64,000 nt of DNA, taken from Chloroherpeton thalassium ATCC 35110 (GTDB taxonomy: Bacteria; Bacteroidota; Chlorobiia; Chlorobiales; Chloroherpetonaceae). Positions 27,779-36,880 of this stretch are shown piece after piece; the first letter of the stretch is position 1, and every line of letters begins with the position of its first letter. Location of the stretch: assembly GCF_000020525.1 (NCBI RefSeq), contig NC_011026.1, forward strand, positions 1,408,001 through 1,472,000, in the 5' to 3' direction. Under the pieces are notes generated by a model. The model was not told the DNA's origin. It worked only from the letters and a program-made list of their open reading frames with translations, and did no database searches. Both the position numbers and the translations under genes were made by a program.

Positions 27779-27891
27779 TTTTGTGGAAATCAAGTCTTGC
27801 CAAATAAAGATTTAGATAGGCAGCGTCAAAACGGCGTTGCCTTAATTATTTTATGGCTTGGTAAAAATGGCCATCGTATTGAGAAAGTTAG

Positions 27892-28304
27892 ATGGTAAAA
27901 ACGCATCATAAAATTATCAATGGCGACAGCCGCCGGATGTCTGAACTGCCAGATAATTCCGTGCATTTGGCGATTACTTCACCGCCTTATTGGCAATTGA
28001 AAGACACGGCACGCCGAACCAAATCGGGTTTCACGACAGTTATGAGCATTATATCAATAACTTAAACCTCGTTTGGAAAGAATGTTATCGCACGCTCCAT
28101 AACGGGTGCCGCTTATGTGTAAACATTGGAGATCAATTTGCGCGAGCCGTTTATTACGGGCGATATAAAGTCATTCCTATTCGCCAAGAGATTATCAAGT
28201 TTTGCGAATCCATTGGCTTTGATTACATGGGAGCGGTGATTTGGCAAAAAAGAGAAAGTTCTGAACTATGCGACTCAAACGTATCAATTGTCGCGACCGA
28301 ATAA
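27892..28304 (+). pseudogene. DNA (N4-cytosine) methyltransferase fragment, frameshifted and 3'-deleted
   Basis: Remnant of a beta-class DNA methyltransferase. From the ATG at 27892 the frame reads a protein-like start and then the catalytic motif TSPPYW followed by QLKD. After 28005 the frame is lost by an apparent single-base deletion. The next frame resumes at once with GTPNQIGFHDSYEHYINNLN, GCRLCVNIGDQFARAVYYG and GFDYMGAVIWQKR. The remaining methyltransferase sequence is absent and a restriction-endonuclease-like frame follows. The SPPYW motif points to N4-methylcytosine; together with the MjaI-like partner, a CTAG specificity is possible (inference). Non-functional as it stands. Confidence 0.8.
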
Positions 28305-28705
28305 AGTTGGTGCTGTGATGGCTCTGATTCGCGAATGCCAGCCAAAGTCGATGGAGGAATGGGAAAGTTGGTATTTTCAACATGCCCACACAAGTGCCAA
28401 AACACCAAGCAAAGTCACGAAAGAAAGCTTGGACGAACTTGGCGAGTGGCTTTACATCAAAATCAAGGAAATTGTAATTCCCGAGTGGACAGAGGCGTTC
28501 AGTCAGTTAACGCTTCAAGATTGTATCGATTACATTCACAACTTAACCATCAACAGAACTTACGACGGATTTCTTAGGGAAAAGTCCGTTGTGGAAGATA
28601 GTCTGGCTAAACGTTTCCCAAACGTGAAGTTTGAGGAAAGCGACCCCGAACTTGATCATGCTGGCGATATTGATTATCAACGAGATCAAAAAATTGGCTG
28701 AGTAG
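28240..28705 (+). pseudogene. MjaI-like type II restriction endonuclease remnant
   Basis: The frame KKEKVLNYATQTYQLSRPNK followed by VGAVMALIRECQPKSMEEWE resembles, from memory, the MjaI restriction endonuclease family. It has no start codon: a stop lies at 28237-28239 and the first start-like codon is TTG at 28288. At the 3' end it reads ESDPELDHAGDIDY and then runs into a stop at 28699-28701. In the adjacent frame, INEIKKLAE and a stop (28676-28705) look like the original C-terminus, so the catalytic second half (an expected Q/E-x-K after GDIDY) seems deleted. Dead restriction gene next to a dead methyltransferase. Confidence 0.65.
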
Positions 28706-28746
28706 ATAAATAGAAACACAAAGAATTTCGGAAAATTCGTTTTCTT

Positions 28747-28782
28747 AGTGCCCACCCGAAAAAAGGGTGCTGGCACTTTCTT
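28747..28782 (+). terminator. Hairpin terminator after the decayed restriction locus
   Basis: Arms AGTGCC / GGCACT with inner ACCC / GGGT around an A-rich loop, followed by TTTCTT. It ends the degraded locus before bamD. Confidence 0.6.
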
Positions 28783-28847
28783 AAATTTTCCGCATTTTGG
28801 TTGGCAATCATAAGCCACGCAATTTTAACGATGAGAAAAACACAAGA

Positions 28848-29807
28848 ATGATCACAGAAAAACAGCTTTTCGCCGATTTGATACAGAAACAGGCCGTGCA
28901 AAAATTTTCATGGATTTTCATCTTCGGCGCAATCCTCGGATTTTTTTCACTAACTGCTTGTAGCTCGGTTGCGCCGCCAGTTTCAGAAGCTCCCGCCGAC
29001 CAGTTCGATTACGCCAAGCGCCTTTATGAAGCAGAAGATTATCAAGATGCAATTATGGAATTGCAACGCATTTCCTACAATATTCGCGCCACTGAGCTTG
29101 AAGACGACGTGATGTTTTACCTGGCGCAGTCTTACTACAAAAGTGAGCAATATTTGCTCGCCGTCGATACATTCAAGCGGCTTGTAAGGAATACGCCGGG
29201 AACCAAGTTCGCTCGCGTGGTCTATTTTCAGATTGCCATGTGTTATTACAATCTCTCGATGCCTTACCAATTTGATCAGCAATACACGCAACTAACCATT
29301 CAGCAATTTCAGATCTATATCGATGGTTATCCGGCTGCCGATTCCGCTTCAATTGCGGCGCAAATTGCAGAACTGAACAATTATGCTGATCGTGAGAAAG
29401 ATAATCCTGAGTACCAAAAACTGTTAGGCAAGCTCAAAGCGCAATACGGACTCTACGATACGCTTCGCATTGCTGAGGAGAAAATTCGCGAAAGCCGCGA
29501 AAAGCTCGCAAGAAAAACCTTTGAATCCGCCGAACAATACATTCAACTTCGGGCTTATAAATCGGCTGAAGTGTATTTTGACGAGGTGATTCTTGGCTAT
29601 TCCGATAGCCCGTACTACGAAAAAGCTTTACTCGGGAAAATTGATGTGCAAATGACGCGGAAAAAATGGAGCGATGTGCTGGATACCATAGAAAAATATA
29701 AAGCCAGATTCCCTGAGAAAACTGAAGAAGTGGAAGACGCTTTCGAAACCGCTCAGCGTGAATTGAGCCTTTCTGTTAATTTGAACACGCCACCAGCTGG
29801 GCGTTAG
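28848..29807 (+). CDS. bamD: Outer-membrane assembly lipoprotein BamD (YfiO)
   Basis: TPR lipoprotein of the BAM complex, which inserts beta-barrel proteins into the outer membrane. The 319 residues have a signal with lipobox LTAC (Cys38). TPR repeats then begin DYAKRLYEAEDYQDAIMELQ and continue through YYKSEQYLLAVDTFKRLVRN and a tail of further TPRs. The frame opens upstream with TTG at 28797, but the ATG at 28848 gives a signal peptide of acceptable length. nadD follows after three bases, so the two form an operon. Confidence 0.87.
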   Translation: MITEKQLFADLIQKQAVQKFSWIFIFGAILGFFSLTACSSVAPPVSEAPADQFDYAKRLYEAEDYQDAIMELQRISYNIRATELEDDVMFYLAQSYYKSEQYLLAVDTFKRLVRNTPGTKFARVVYFQIAMCYYNLSMPYQFDQQYTQLTIQQFQIYIDGYPAADSASIAAQIAELNNYADREKDNPEYQKLLGKLKAQYGLYDTLRIAEEKIRESREKLARKTFESAEQYIQLRAYKSAEVYFDEVILGYSDSPYYEKALLGKIDVQMTRKKWSDVLDTIEKYKARFPEKTEEVEDAFETAQRELSLSVNLNTPPAGR

Positions 29808-29810
29808 GCT

Positions 29811-30410
29811 ATGAAAAAGATCGCTCTTTTTGGCGGTTCGTTCGATCCCCCACACTACGGCCATTTTGCGCTTTGCACGCTCACCAGAGAGCTTTTTTCG
29901 CCGGAAAAAATCATCCTGAGCATTTCTAAAAATCCGTTGAAAGGCTCGGCCAATGCGCCCGAAGCGCACCAACTTGCAATGGCGAAATTGATGGCTGAAG
30001 AGCTTGGGAAAACCGGTCCAGTTTTTGAAGTCAGCGATTGGGAGCTGCGCCGCGCGGGATTTTCCTACACCATTGAAACGCTTCGGCATTTTCATGCAAT
30101 CGAACCTAACGCTGAGTTGCTGCTTTGCATTGGTGAGGATAATTACCAGATTTTTGAGAAATGGAAAGCCTATCAAGAAATTCTTCAACTCGCGCATTTG
30201 GTGGTTTTTGCGCGATCTGGAACGCAGGGCGAGCAGCAATCATCGCGCATCATTCCGCCGGAACGCTACACTTGGGTTCAACTCGACTTGCCACTTTCTT
30301 CAAGTGATTTGCGACGCGAAATTGCAGAAGGCCAGGATTGGCAAGCCAAAATGCCTTCGTCAATTGCCGCGCATATTGCGGCGCATCGTTTGTATCAAAA
30401 CGAAAAATAA
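29811..30410 (+). CDS. nadD: Nicotinate-nucleotide adenylyltransferase
   Basis: Makes nicotinic acid adenine dinucleotide in NAD synthesis. The 199 residues begin with the nucleotidyltransferase signature ALFGGSFDPPHYGHFAL, including the catalytic HxGH. The second motif is SSSDLRREIAEG near the C-terminus (ISSTxxR-like). ATG start three bases after bamD. It resembles coaD in fold but has the NadD-type N-terminus and the LLLCIGEDNYQIFEKWK segment. Confidence 0.94.
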   Translation: MKKIALFGGSFDPPHYGHFALCTLTRELFSPEKIILSISKNPLKGSANAPEAHQLAMAKLMAEELGKTGPVFEVSDWELRRAGFSYTIETLRHFHAIEPNAELLLCIGEDNYQIFEKWKAYQEILQLAHLVVFARSGTQGEQQSSRIIPPERYTWVQLDLPLSSSDLRREIAEGQDWQAKMPSSIAAHIAAHRLYQNEK

Positions 30411-30431
30411 GGCGCAGCTTTTCGTATTGGC

Positions 30432-31301
30432 TTATTTTTTCTGAAGCGGATAAGTCACAAGTAACCCATTTTTTTTCCCTTCATTTGCAATCAGAAGCGA
30501 GCCGTCGGGCAGGAACGCGATGCCTTCCGGCTGCGCGTGAAGTTTTTTGTCTAACGGTTGCGCGTTTAATAACTCGCCTTGCGAAGAGATTTCCAGCACC
30601 AACTGTCCATGCGATGCAAGGATGAAAAATGTCCCCGAAAATGGATTTATCTCAATTCCTGAAGGATTGAAACGATCCGCGTTTGCTAATGCCATTACGG
30701 ATTTGATAGGAATTCGAAATCTTGGTTGCGAATTCAACCGATAGGTTTTAAGCGAAAAGGAAAAAACAACGCGATCTTTTTTATGATATTCACCCGGCGA
30801 CTCTTTGCAAGCGATAAGTAAGGCATTTGTTTTTTCGTCGAAGCAAAGGCCTTCAATGTCAAAAGCGCGGGAAAGGTCGGTGTCATATTTTTTGTAAGGT
30901 ACATATTCTTGATTTTCTCCTTCCGAAAATTCATACAAAAGCCCATCGCTCGAAATCAAATAAAACTGGTTGCGGGCATAAGCAATGCCTTCAAAATCCG
31001 CTTTCACAGCTTCTCTTCCAAACAGCCCACGATACGAAACAAAAAAGGATTTCAAGATTTTTCCTGTTTGCGAATCGAGCTGAAAGACTTCGCCGAGTTC
31101 GTCGTGGTGGCAAAAAAGCTTCCCTGAACTTGTTAGGCAAAGGCCAGAAATTTCCCTTAATTCAAAGCTAAGCTGCGTAATTTTGGCGGGTTTTCCATCA
31201 AGTTTATATTCAGAAAGAAGTGATTTTGGCTGTTGCTCAAGAGGTTTGAATCCCGTAAAAATAAAAAATCCTACTATCAGAAACTTTTTAATTCCTATCA
31301 T
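30432..31301 (-). CDS. SdiA-regulated-like beta-propeller protein, exported
   Basis: Secreted or periplasmic beta-propeller resembling the SdiA-regulated/YjiK family. The 289 residues start MIGIKKFLIVGFFIFTGF (signal peptide). Propeller-like blades follow (LREISGLCLTSSGKLFCHHD; DFEGIAYARNQFYLISSDG; DIEGLCFDEKTNALLIACKE; PSGIEINPFSGTFFILASHG; QPEGIAFLPDGSLLIANEG), with the recurring GI-x-(Y/F) pattern. Function unknown. The frame is open to 31505, but the ATG at 31301 starts directly at the signal peptide. It converges on nadD. Confidence 0.8.
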   Translation of the reverse strand: MIGIKKFLIVGFFIFTGFKPLEQQPKSLLSEYKLDGKPAKITQLSFELREISGLCLTSSGKLFCHHDELGEVFQLDSQTGKILKSFFVSYRGLFGREAVKADFEGIAYARNQFYLISSDGLLYEFSEGENQEYVPYKKYDTDLSRAFDIEGLCFDEKTNALLIACKESPGEYHKKDRVVFSFSLKTYRLNSQPRFRIPIKSVMALANADRFNPSGIEINPFSGTFFILASHGQLVLEISSQGELLNAQPLDKKLHAQPEGIAFLPDGSLLIANEGKKNGLLVTYPLQKK

Positions 31302-31413
31302 GACGCGCCTTTTTTTAGATTGAAAATGAACGAGAATGGCAGCAAAAATGCAGTTGTTGCGTTGGCTAAAATTGAAATAAACCTGTTCAGGGTAACCATT
31401 TAAAACGTAAAAC

Positions 31414-31971
31414 ATGATGAAAAAGTTACGCATTTGGTTTTCTCCTATCTTACTTTGGATTGCCAGTGTTGGGCTGGTTGCGTGCACTTCGCTTGAAGTC
31501 AGCACAAAATACGATCCCCTAACAGATTTTTACGGTTATAAAACATTTGCTTGGGTGCCGAACGAAAACGACCGGTCGTGCCTGGCCGCCGCCAACGAAA
31601 TGATATGGGATAAAATGAAGCAGGAACTCAAAGTGGGATTTGAGGAGCGCGGCTTTATTTTTTCCGATTCGACAAAGCCTGATTTTTATATCGCGTTTGA
31701 TGTCGCTGTGAAACCAATTTTGAGCACGGCCACCGTTGAGCAATTCACCTATCAACCGCTTTGGGGAAAATACGGCACGCGTTCGCTTTCGGCGCAATAC
31801 TACAACGAAGGCTCACTAATTCTGGATGCCATCGATGCGGAAACAAATGAGATGATTTGGCGCGGCACGGTCACGGGCGTTGTTGGGGAAGATCCTCACG
31901 AGATTAACGAGAAAATCCATGAAGCGGTAGAATTGCTCATCAGCTACTTTCCCGTGTGGTTCGACAACTAA
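31414..31971 (+). CDS. DUF4136 lipoprotein
   Basis: Small outer-membrane lipoprotein of the DUF4136 family, function unknown. The 185 residues have a signal with lipobox LVAC (Cys24). The typical DUF4136 start follows (VSTKYDPLTDFYGYKTFAWV), then EERGFIFSDSTKPDFYIAFDV and a C-terminal helix DPHEINEKIHEAVELLISYF. ATG start (two adjacent ATGs). Divergent from the propeller gene and converging on thiL. Confidence 0.85.
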   Translation: MMKKLRIWFSPILLWIASVGLVACTSLEVSTKYDPLTDFYGYKTFAWVPNENDRSCLAAANEMIWDKMKQELKVGFEERGFIFSDSTKPDFYIAFDVAVKPILSTATVEQFTYQPLWGKYGTRSLSAQYYNEGSLILDAIDAETNEMIWRGTVTGVVGEDPHEINEKIHEAVELLISYFPVWFDN

Positions 31972-32034
31972 CCGGATCGCGTTGGCAAAAAACTTTGCTC
32001 GGAATGGTGGGGGAAAAAACGCGTTCAGCAACAG

Positions 32035-33156
32035 TTAGAAATCGTCGTCTTCGCCCCAAACATCCTCATCGGCTTCGGATTCGTCTGATGGCTGGGCAAA
32101 ATGTTGGTAGCCGGTGACCTTGCGCAAATCAATTTCGCGAGCAAACATATCGAGCATGACGACGCCATATGCCTCTGGCTTAATTTCGCCGATAATTTTC
32201 ACATCGTCCGTTTCCTGAAGTTTTTCGGCATCTTCCGGCGAGAGCGTAAAGAGCAGTTCATAGTCTTCCCCGCCATAGAGGGCGTAAGTCGTGGCTTCTT
32301 CCTCGAATTCATCGGCGACATGGCGCGCATGGCTCATAATCGGGAATTTATTTTCCTCAATGATCGCGCCCGTTTTGGATTCCTTGCAGATGTGTTTGAT
32401 TTCGGAAGCAAGCCCGTCGGAAATGTCAATCATGGCAGTTGGCACAATGCCGCGTCGCTCGAAAAGCCGCACGATGTCGAGGCGTGCTTTCGGCAGCAAA
32501 TGTCGCGAAACGGCATCTTGATAATCTGCAATTTCAGGACGATAGTTTTCATCGACTGAACCGTCCTCTTTTAAATTGTCAAGCATCAACTTTCGCTCGC
32601 GCATCAGCACTTTTAAGCCGGCATGAGAACCGCCCAAAACGCCCGAAACACAAACCACGTCGCCAGGTTTTGCCGTGCTGCGCCGCGCGACTTTTTCTTT
32701 TTTCACCTTTCCGACGATCGTAACCGAAATAACCAACCCCGCAGTTGAGGCCGACGTATCGCCGCCCACAATGGCCAAGCCGTATTCTTTGGCTGCGTTG
32801 CTCATGCCTTTATAGAGCGATTCGACCATTTCAACGGAGAGTTTCTCAGAAAGCGCAATCGAAACCACCGCGTAAGTTGGCAGCGCGTTCATGGCGCAAA
32901 TGTCGGAAACATTGACGCTGATGGCCTTTGCGCCCAAATGTTCCATTGGGGTGGTGAGCAAATCGAAGTGGATTTGCTCGATCAGCAAATCGGTGGTCAC
33001 AACTTGATATTCCGTGTCTGAAAATTCAAGAATGGCGCAATCATCGCCGATGCCTTTTTTTAGGGAGTTCATTTGCGATTCGGTTTGTGAGGCAATAGCG
33101 CTTATTTTTTCAATTAGCCCAAACTCACCAATTTCAGAAATTTTCGTAAATGTCAT
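32035..33156 (-). CDS. thiL: Thiamine-monophosphate kinase
   Basis: Phosphorylates thiamine monophosphate to the active diphosphate. The 373 residues show GIGDDCAILEF, the Mg/ATP loop; VTTDLLIEQIHFDL; SVNVSDICAMNALPTYAVVS; GGDTSASTAGLVISVTIVG; DISDGLASEIKHI; and GGEDYELLFTL. This is the complete ThiL motif series. The N-terminus EIGEFGLIEKI is also canonical. The C-terminus has an acidic tail (ESEADEDVWGEDDDF) beyond the family core. ATG start. It ends only 60-odd bases from the convergent DUF4136 gene. Confidence 0.95.
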   Translation of the reverse strand: MTFTKISEIGEFGLIEKISAIASQTESQMNSLKKGIGDDCAILEFSDTEYQVVTTDLLIEQIHFDLLTTPMEHLGAKAISVNVSDICAMNALPTYAVVSIALSEKLSVEMVESLYKGMSNAAKEYGLAIVGGDTSASTAGLVISVTIVGKVKKEKVARRSTAKPGDVVCVSGVLGGSHAGLKVLMRERKLMLDNLKEDGSVDENYRPEIADYQDAVSRHLLPKARLDIVRLFERRGIVPTAMIDISDGLASEIKHICKESKTGAIIEENKFPIMSHARHVADEFEEEATTYALYGGEDYELLFTLSPEDAEKLQETDDVKIIGEIKPEAYGVVMLDMFAREIDLRKVTGYQHFAQPSDESEADEDVWGEDDDF

Positions 33157-33355
33157 TTCTTCGTAGATGTTTTTATATATTCAACCATTCAAGACGACTT
33201 CGCTAAAGCAGCTGGTATTTGCTTGCTGCGCATATTTTTTCGGCCAAATCGTTTTCTTTTTGATGCCAAGCCAACGCAGTTGACTCAGACCAACGGGTAA
33301 AATACAAACTTGGTATTCATTTGTAAATCTTTCTTAATCCCAATTGTCGTGATGC

Positions 33356-34297
33356 ATGGGCTTCTTTGATAAATTTAAGATTTCGCGCCTGAAAGAAGGG
33401 CTTGCGAAAACGCGCGAGAACATTAAGACCAAAATCACCAAGCTTGTCAAGGGACGAACGGAAATCGATGACGAATTCCTTGAGGAGCTGGAGCAAATTT
33501 TGATTTCTGCCGATGTCGGCGTTCAAACCACACTGGATATTGTGGATAAAATTACCGAACGCGCTAAAAATGAGCGCTACGCCTCGGAGGAAGATCTCAA
33601 CAATATGCTCATCGATGAAATTCAAAAAATGCTCTCCGATGCGCGCGACGCACACGTGGTTGACTTCGATGCGCCACTTCCCTCAACGCCCTATGTGATT
33701 TTGATTGTTGGGGTTAACGGGGTAGGCAAAACCACCAGCATTGGAAAAATGGCCTACAACTACAAAACGGCGGGAAAAAAAGTCTTGATTGCCGCAGCCG
33801 ATACCTTCCGCGCAGCCGCTACCGAACAACTTGAAATTTGGGCAGAGCGCGCCGGCGTCCCGATTGTTGGCCAGCGTCAAGGTGCTGATCCGGCTTCCGT
33901 TGTGTTTGATTCTGTTAGTTCAGCCGTTTCCAGAGACATGGATGTGGTGCTTGTCGACACCGCAGGTCGCTTGCACAATAAAATTCACTTGATGGAAGAG
34001 CTTTCCAAAATTATGCGCGTGGCACAGAAAAAAGTCCCTGATGCGCCGCATGAAGTGCTGCTTGTCTTAGACGCGTCCACTGGACAAAACGCGATTAATC
34101 AAGCCAAGGAATTTATGAAAAGCGTGAAAGTCACGGGCTTGATTCTCACCAAGCTCGATGGCACAGCAAAAGGCGGTGTCGTGATTGGCATTTCGCGAGA
34201 ACTCAACATTCCAGTGAAATATATCGGCGTTGGAGAAAAAATCGAAGACTTACAGATTTTCGATCGGCAGAAATTCATTGAAGCTCTTTTGAAATAA
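33356..34297 (+). CDS. ftsY: Signal recognition particle receptor FtsY
   Basis: SRP GTPase receptor that docks ribosome-nascent-chain complexes at the membrane. The 313 residues have a four-helix N domain (residues about 1-95) and then the G domain: [15 protein letters not shown] (G1), [28 protein letters not shown] (G3), [13 protein letters not shown] (G4) and [13 protein letters not shown]. There is no acidic A domain, as in many short FtsY proteins. ATG start. Confidence 0.96.
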   Translation: MGFFDKFKISRLKEGLAKTRENIKTKITKLVKGRTEIDDEFLEELEQILISADVGVQTTLDIVDKITERAKNERYASEEDLNNMLIDEIQKMLSDARDAHVVDFDAPLPSTPYVILIVGVNGVGKTTSIGKMAYNYKTAGKKVLIAAADTFRAAATEQLEIWAERAGVPIVGQRQGADPASVVFDSVSSAVSRDMDVVLVDTAGRLHNKIHLMEELSKIMRVAQKKVPDAPHEVLLVLDASTGQNAINQAKEFMKSVKVTGLILTKLDGTAKGGVVIGISRELNIPVKYIGVGEKIEDLQIFDRQKFIEALLK

Positions 34298-34364
34298 AAA
34301 AAGCGATTGCTGCATAAGTAGGAATTGTTTTTGGCAAAGACCGTCAAAATTAAAGTGATGAAAC

Positions 34365-35069
34365 ATGAATCAAAACGGATCGCAGTTTTCGGAAATCAAG
34401 AAAAGTTCAGATTTCGCAAAGTATATAGATCACACGCTGCTCAAGCCGGATGCGACATGCGAGCACATAATTCACCTTTGCTCGGAAGCGAAAAAGTATC
34501 AATTTGCATCGGTTTGTGTGAATCCTCATTTCGTTTCGCTTTGCGTTGAACAGCTCAGCGACACGGGCGTGAACGTTTGCACCGTAATCGGTTTTCCGCT
34601 GGGCGCAACAACCACAAAAGCCAAAGCCTATGAAACGCATCTGGTTTGCGAGCAGGGTGCTTCGGAAATAGATATGGTTATCAATATTGGTGAATTAAAA
34701 TCGCGGAATTTGGAATTTGTTGAGCGCGATATCGAAGCGGTTGTCACGGAGGCCAAGCGTTATAATTCGCTCGTTAAAGTCATCATTGAAACGGCACTTT
34801 TGAGCGACGAGGAAAAAGTGAGTGCGTGCCAATTTGCCCAAAATGCCGGCGCCGATTTCGTTAAAACATCAACGGGATTTGCTTCCGGCGGCGCAACCTT
34901 TGCCGATGTGGCGTTGATGCGAAAAACGGTTGGCGAAAAAATGGGCGTAAAAGCTTCCGGCGGCATTCGCGATTATGTCACAGCCAAGCAGATGATTCTG
35001 CATGGTGCAACGCGAATCGGCGCAAGTGCTTCGGTCAAAATTTTGGAAGAAGCGATGATGGAGAAGTAA
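34365..35069 (+). CDS. deoC: Deoxyribose-phosphate aldolase
   Basis: Cleaves 2-deoxyribose 5-phosphate to glyceraldehyde 3-phosphate and acetaldehyde. The 234 residues contain the N-terminal [16 protein letters not shown] and [36 protein letters not shown] has the proton-relay lysine, DFVKTSTGF the Schiff-base lysine, and [10 protein letters not shown] the third conserved lysine. ATG start. It follows ftsY by 67 bases and may be co-transcribed. Confidence 0.96.
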   Translation: MNQNGSQFSEIKKSSDFAKYIDHTLLKPDATCEHIIHLCSEAKKYQFASVCVNPHFVSLCVEQLSDTGVNVCTVIGFPLGATTTKAKAYETHLVCEQGASEIDMVINIGELKSRNLEFVERDIEAVVTEAKRYNSLVKVIIETALLSDEEKVSACQFAQNAGADFVKTSTGFASGGATFADVALMRKTVGEKMGVKASGGIRDYVTAKQMILHGATRIGASASVKILEEAMMEK

Positions 35070-35138
35070 TCTGTCATCGATAGCGGGTAATTTTTCCGAA
35101 GTGGAAAAAAATAATTTTTGAATGACAAACTTGCGCAT

Positions 35139-35224
35139 TGTCATGCTGAGCCAGCTTCGGCGAAGCATCCATATCCATGTGTTCGGTAAAATTGGAATCT
35201 TCGGCAAGCAGCCTCAGAATGACA
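35139..35224. repeat. Imperfect inverted-repeat element (REP-like)
   Basis: An 86-base element with termini TGTCATGCTGAG and CTCAGAATGACA (inverted, one mismatch). The arms match the pattern TGTCAT-N-CTGAGC..GAAG..TC seen as dispersed intergenic repeats in many genomes, and resemble 52251-52315. It lies between deoC and the ABC gene. Confidence 0.65.
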
Positions 35225-35336
35225 TGATTCTTTTTTATCATCGGTAGCTAGACTTGGGACGAGTAAGCCAAGAATCCACAAGCCTGACAAATGGACGGCT
35301 TTATTGTTTTTTTAACCTCAATCTTGAACCGCTACC

Positions 35337-36356
35337 TTGAAAATTCGCTTAGAAAATATCACAAAAAAATATGGCGACTTTGTCGCGCTGGACAATGTGA
35401 GTTTTAGCTGCGAAGATGGGGAATTTTTTTCCGTGCTTGGCAAATCGGGGAGTGGCAAAACTACGCTGATTCGCATCATCGCCGGTCTGGAAAAACCCGA
35501 TAGCGGCAAAGTTTTTTTCAACGATCAAGACATCGCCATTTTGCCGCCGCACAAACGCTACGCCGTGATGGTGTTTCAAAACTACGCGCTTTTTCCGCAT
35601 TTGGATGTTTTTGAAAATGTCGCGTTTGGCTTGCGCGAACGCCGAATGCCGAGCGCCGAAATTCAAAAGCGCGTTTCGGAAACGCTTCGCACGCTAAATA
35701 TTGAAGATAAAATTCGGCGGGAAGTCTCCGAGCTTTCCGGCGGTGAGCAGCAGCGAGTGGCGCTGGCGCGTGCGTTGGCGTTGGATTCGCGTGTCATTTT
35801 GTTTGACGAGCCGCTTTCGAACTTAGATGTCGTTTTGCGGCGCGAGCTTCAAAAAGAACTGAAGGCGCTTCAGCGCGAAACGGGACGCAATTTTATTTAC
35901 ATCACGCATGATCAAGAAGAAGCGCTCATGCTTTCCGATAAATTGATGGTGCTGGAAAGAGGCAGTGTTCGCGAGCTGGGCACGCCGGTGGAAGTGTATG
36001 AGTCGCCAAAGTCGCTTTTTGGTGCAAGTTTTATTGGGTTAACCAACGTGTTGAAATTTGAGCGTGCGGGAAAAAATTCGATAAAAACTGAAACCGGTTT
36101 AACGCTTTCTCTTGAAACAGAACCAACGGGCGACGAATTCGATGTGGTCATAAGAGCTGAACATATTAAGCCAAGTTGTGGAAATGCTGAAAAAAACGCG
36201 TTTCATGCAAAAATCAAAGCAAGTTATTTCAAAGGCTCGTTTTTTGAATATGCCATTGACGTGCAAGGCATTCGCATGACGATGATTGCAACGGAGCATT
36301 TGAAAAAAGAAGTTCAAATTTGTATTAAAAAGTTTTTTATCTTTTCTGATGAATAA
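35337..36356 (+). CDS. Orphan ABC transporter ATPase (PotA/CysA-like, with TOBE-like tail)
   Basis: ATP-binding subunit of an import-type ABC transporter. The 339 residues show Walker A GKSGSGKTT, the Q-loop VFQNYALFPHLDVFENVAFG, the signature LSGGEQQR, Walker B VILFDEPLSNLD, and the H-loop THDQEEAL. A C-terminal regulatory (TOBE-like) region of about 100 residues follows. The TTG start gives the canonical KIRLENITKKYG, with no clear Shine-Dalgarno. No permease or binding protein is adjacent, so the substrate (spermidine, sulfate, iron, molybdate and others are possible) cannot be told. Confidence 0.85.
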   Translation: MKIRLENITKKYGDFVALDNVSFSCEDGEFFSVLGKSGSGKTTLIRIIAGLEKPDSGKVFFNDQDIAILPPHKRYAVMVFQNYALFPHLDVFENVAFGLRERRMPSAEIQKRVSETLRTLNIEDKIRREVSELSGGEQQRVALARALALDSRVILFDEPLSNLDVVLRRELQKELKALQRETGRNFIYITHDQEEALMLSDKLMVLERGSVRELGTPVEVYESPKSLFGASFIGLTNVLKFERAGKNSIKTETGLTLSLETEPTGDEFDVVIRAEHIKPSCGNAEKNAFHAKIKASYFKGSFFEYAIDVQGIRMTMIATEHLKKEVQICIKKFFIFSDE

Positions 36357-36424
36357 GAAAGCCGCAGCGCGTGACTTTTTTGCGGCGTAGAATGGTTATA
36401 GATGTTTTCAGGAACTTAAATTTG

Positions 36425-36733
36425 ATGGTTATGTTTAGGATGTTCTCTCATTTTCTGGGGCATTCCTCTGAAACTTCAGCTCAGAAACAGATGATGGTTC
36501 AAGCCATTGAAGAACCAGTCGTTGAAGTCGAGGCGGAGGAAGAAGTCAGGCAGATCAACTGTGCAACGGCTTGCATGAATTGTGATAATTATGATGATGG
36601 CCGTCATCATTGCAAAAAAATGGGATATCCAATTCCTCATGATTTGTCACTGGCAAATCCCTGCAAAGGAAACAACTTTACGCTAAGAGTATTTAAAGGC
36701 GACCGTCTTGCGCAACTTCGAAGAATGCACTAA
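36425..36733 (+). CDS. Small cysteine-rich protein, unknown
   Basis: Not recognised. The 102 residues have an N-terminal helix, an acidic Glu/Val-rich linker (VVEVEAEEEV), and a compact cysteine cluster: CATACMNCDNYDDGRHHC then NPC, giving five Cys and two adjacent His. A metal- or [Fe-S]-binding role is possible but unproven. The frame starts upstream at 36371; the ATG at 36425 follows AGGA (36410-36413) at 11 bases. Its last codons (LAQLRRMH) and its terminator lie in the first copy of an exact 89-bp repeat. Confidence 0.6.
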   Translation: MVMFRMFSHFLGHSSETSAQKQMMVQAIEEPVVEVEAEEEVRQINCATACMNCDNYDDGRHHCKKMGYPIPHDLSLANPCKGNNFTLRVFKGDRLAQLRRMH

Positions 36734-36796
36734 GGCAAGATTGTGTTGGAAATCAACTAAAAGTTTAAGCAGACATTAAAACCGTCTGCTTTTTTT
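36708..36796 (+). repeat. 89-bp direct repeat, copy 1
   Basis: Copy 1 covers the last eight or so codons of the cysteine-rich gene, its stop and the intrinsic terminator. It is identical to 37324-37412 over 89 bases; identity ends in the T-tract. Confidence 0.95.
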
Positions 36797-36798
36797 TT
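36767..36798 (+). terminator. Rho-independent terminator, copy 1
   Basis: An 8-bp stem AAGCAGAC / GTCTGCTT with a 9-base loop and a run of T, closing the transcript of the cysteine-rich gene. Confidence 0.9.
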
Positions 36799-36880
36799 AA
36801 ATAGTTATGCAGAAAAAATTTCCCTTATATTTGCAATCTCTAAAACAATAAATTCATCATTATAACCCTACTCATTCAAA

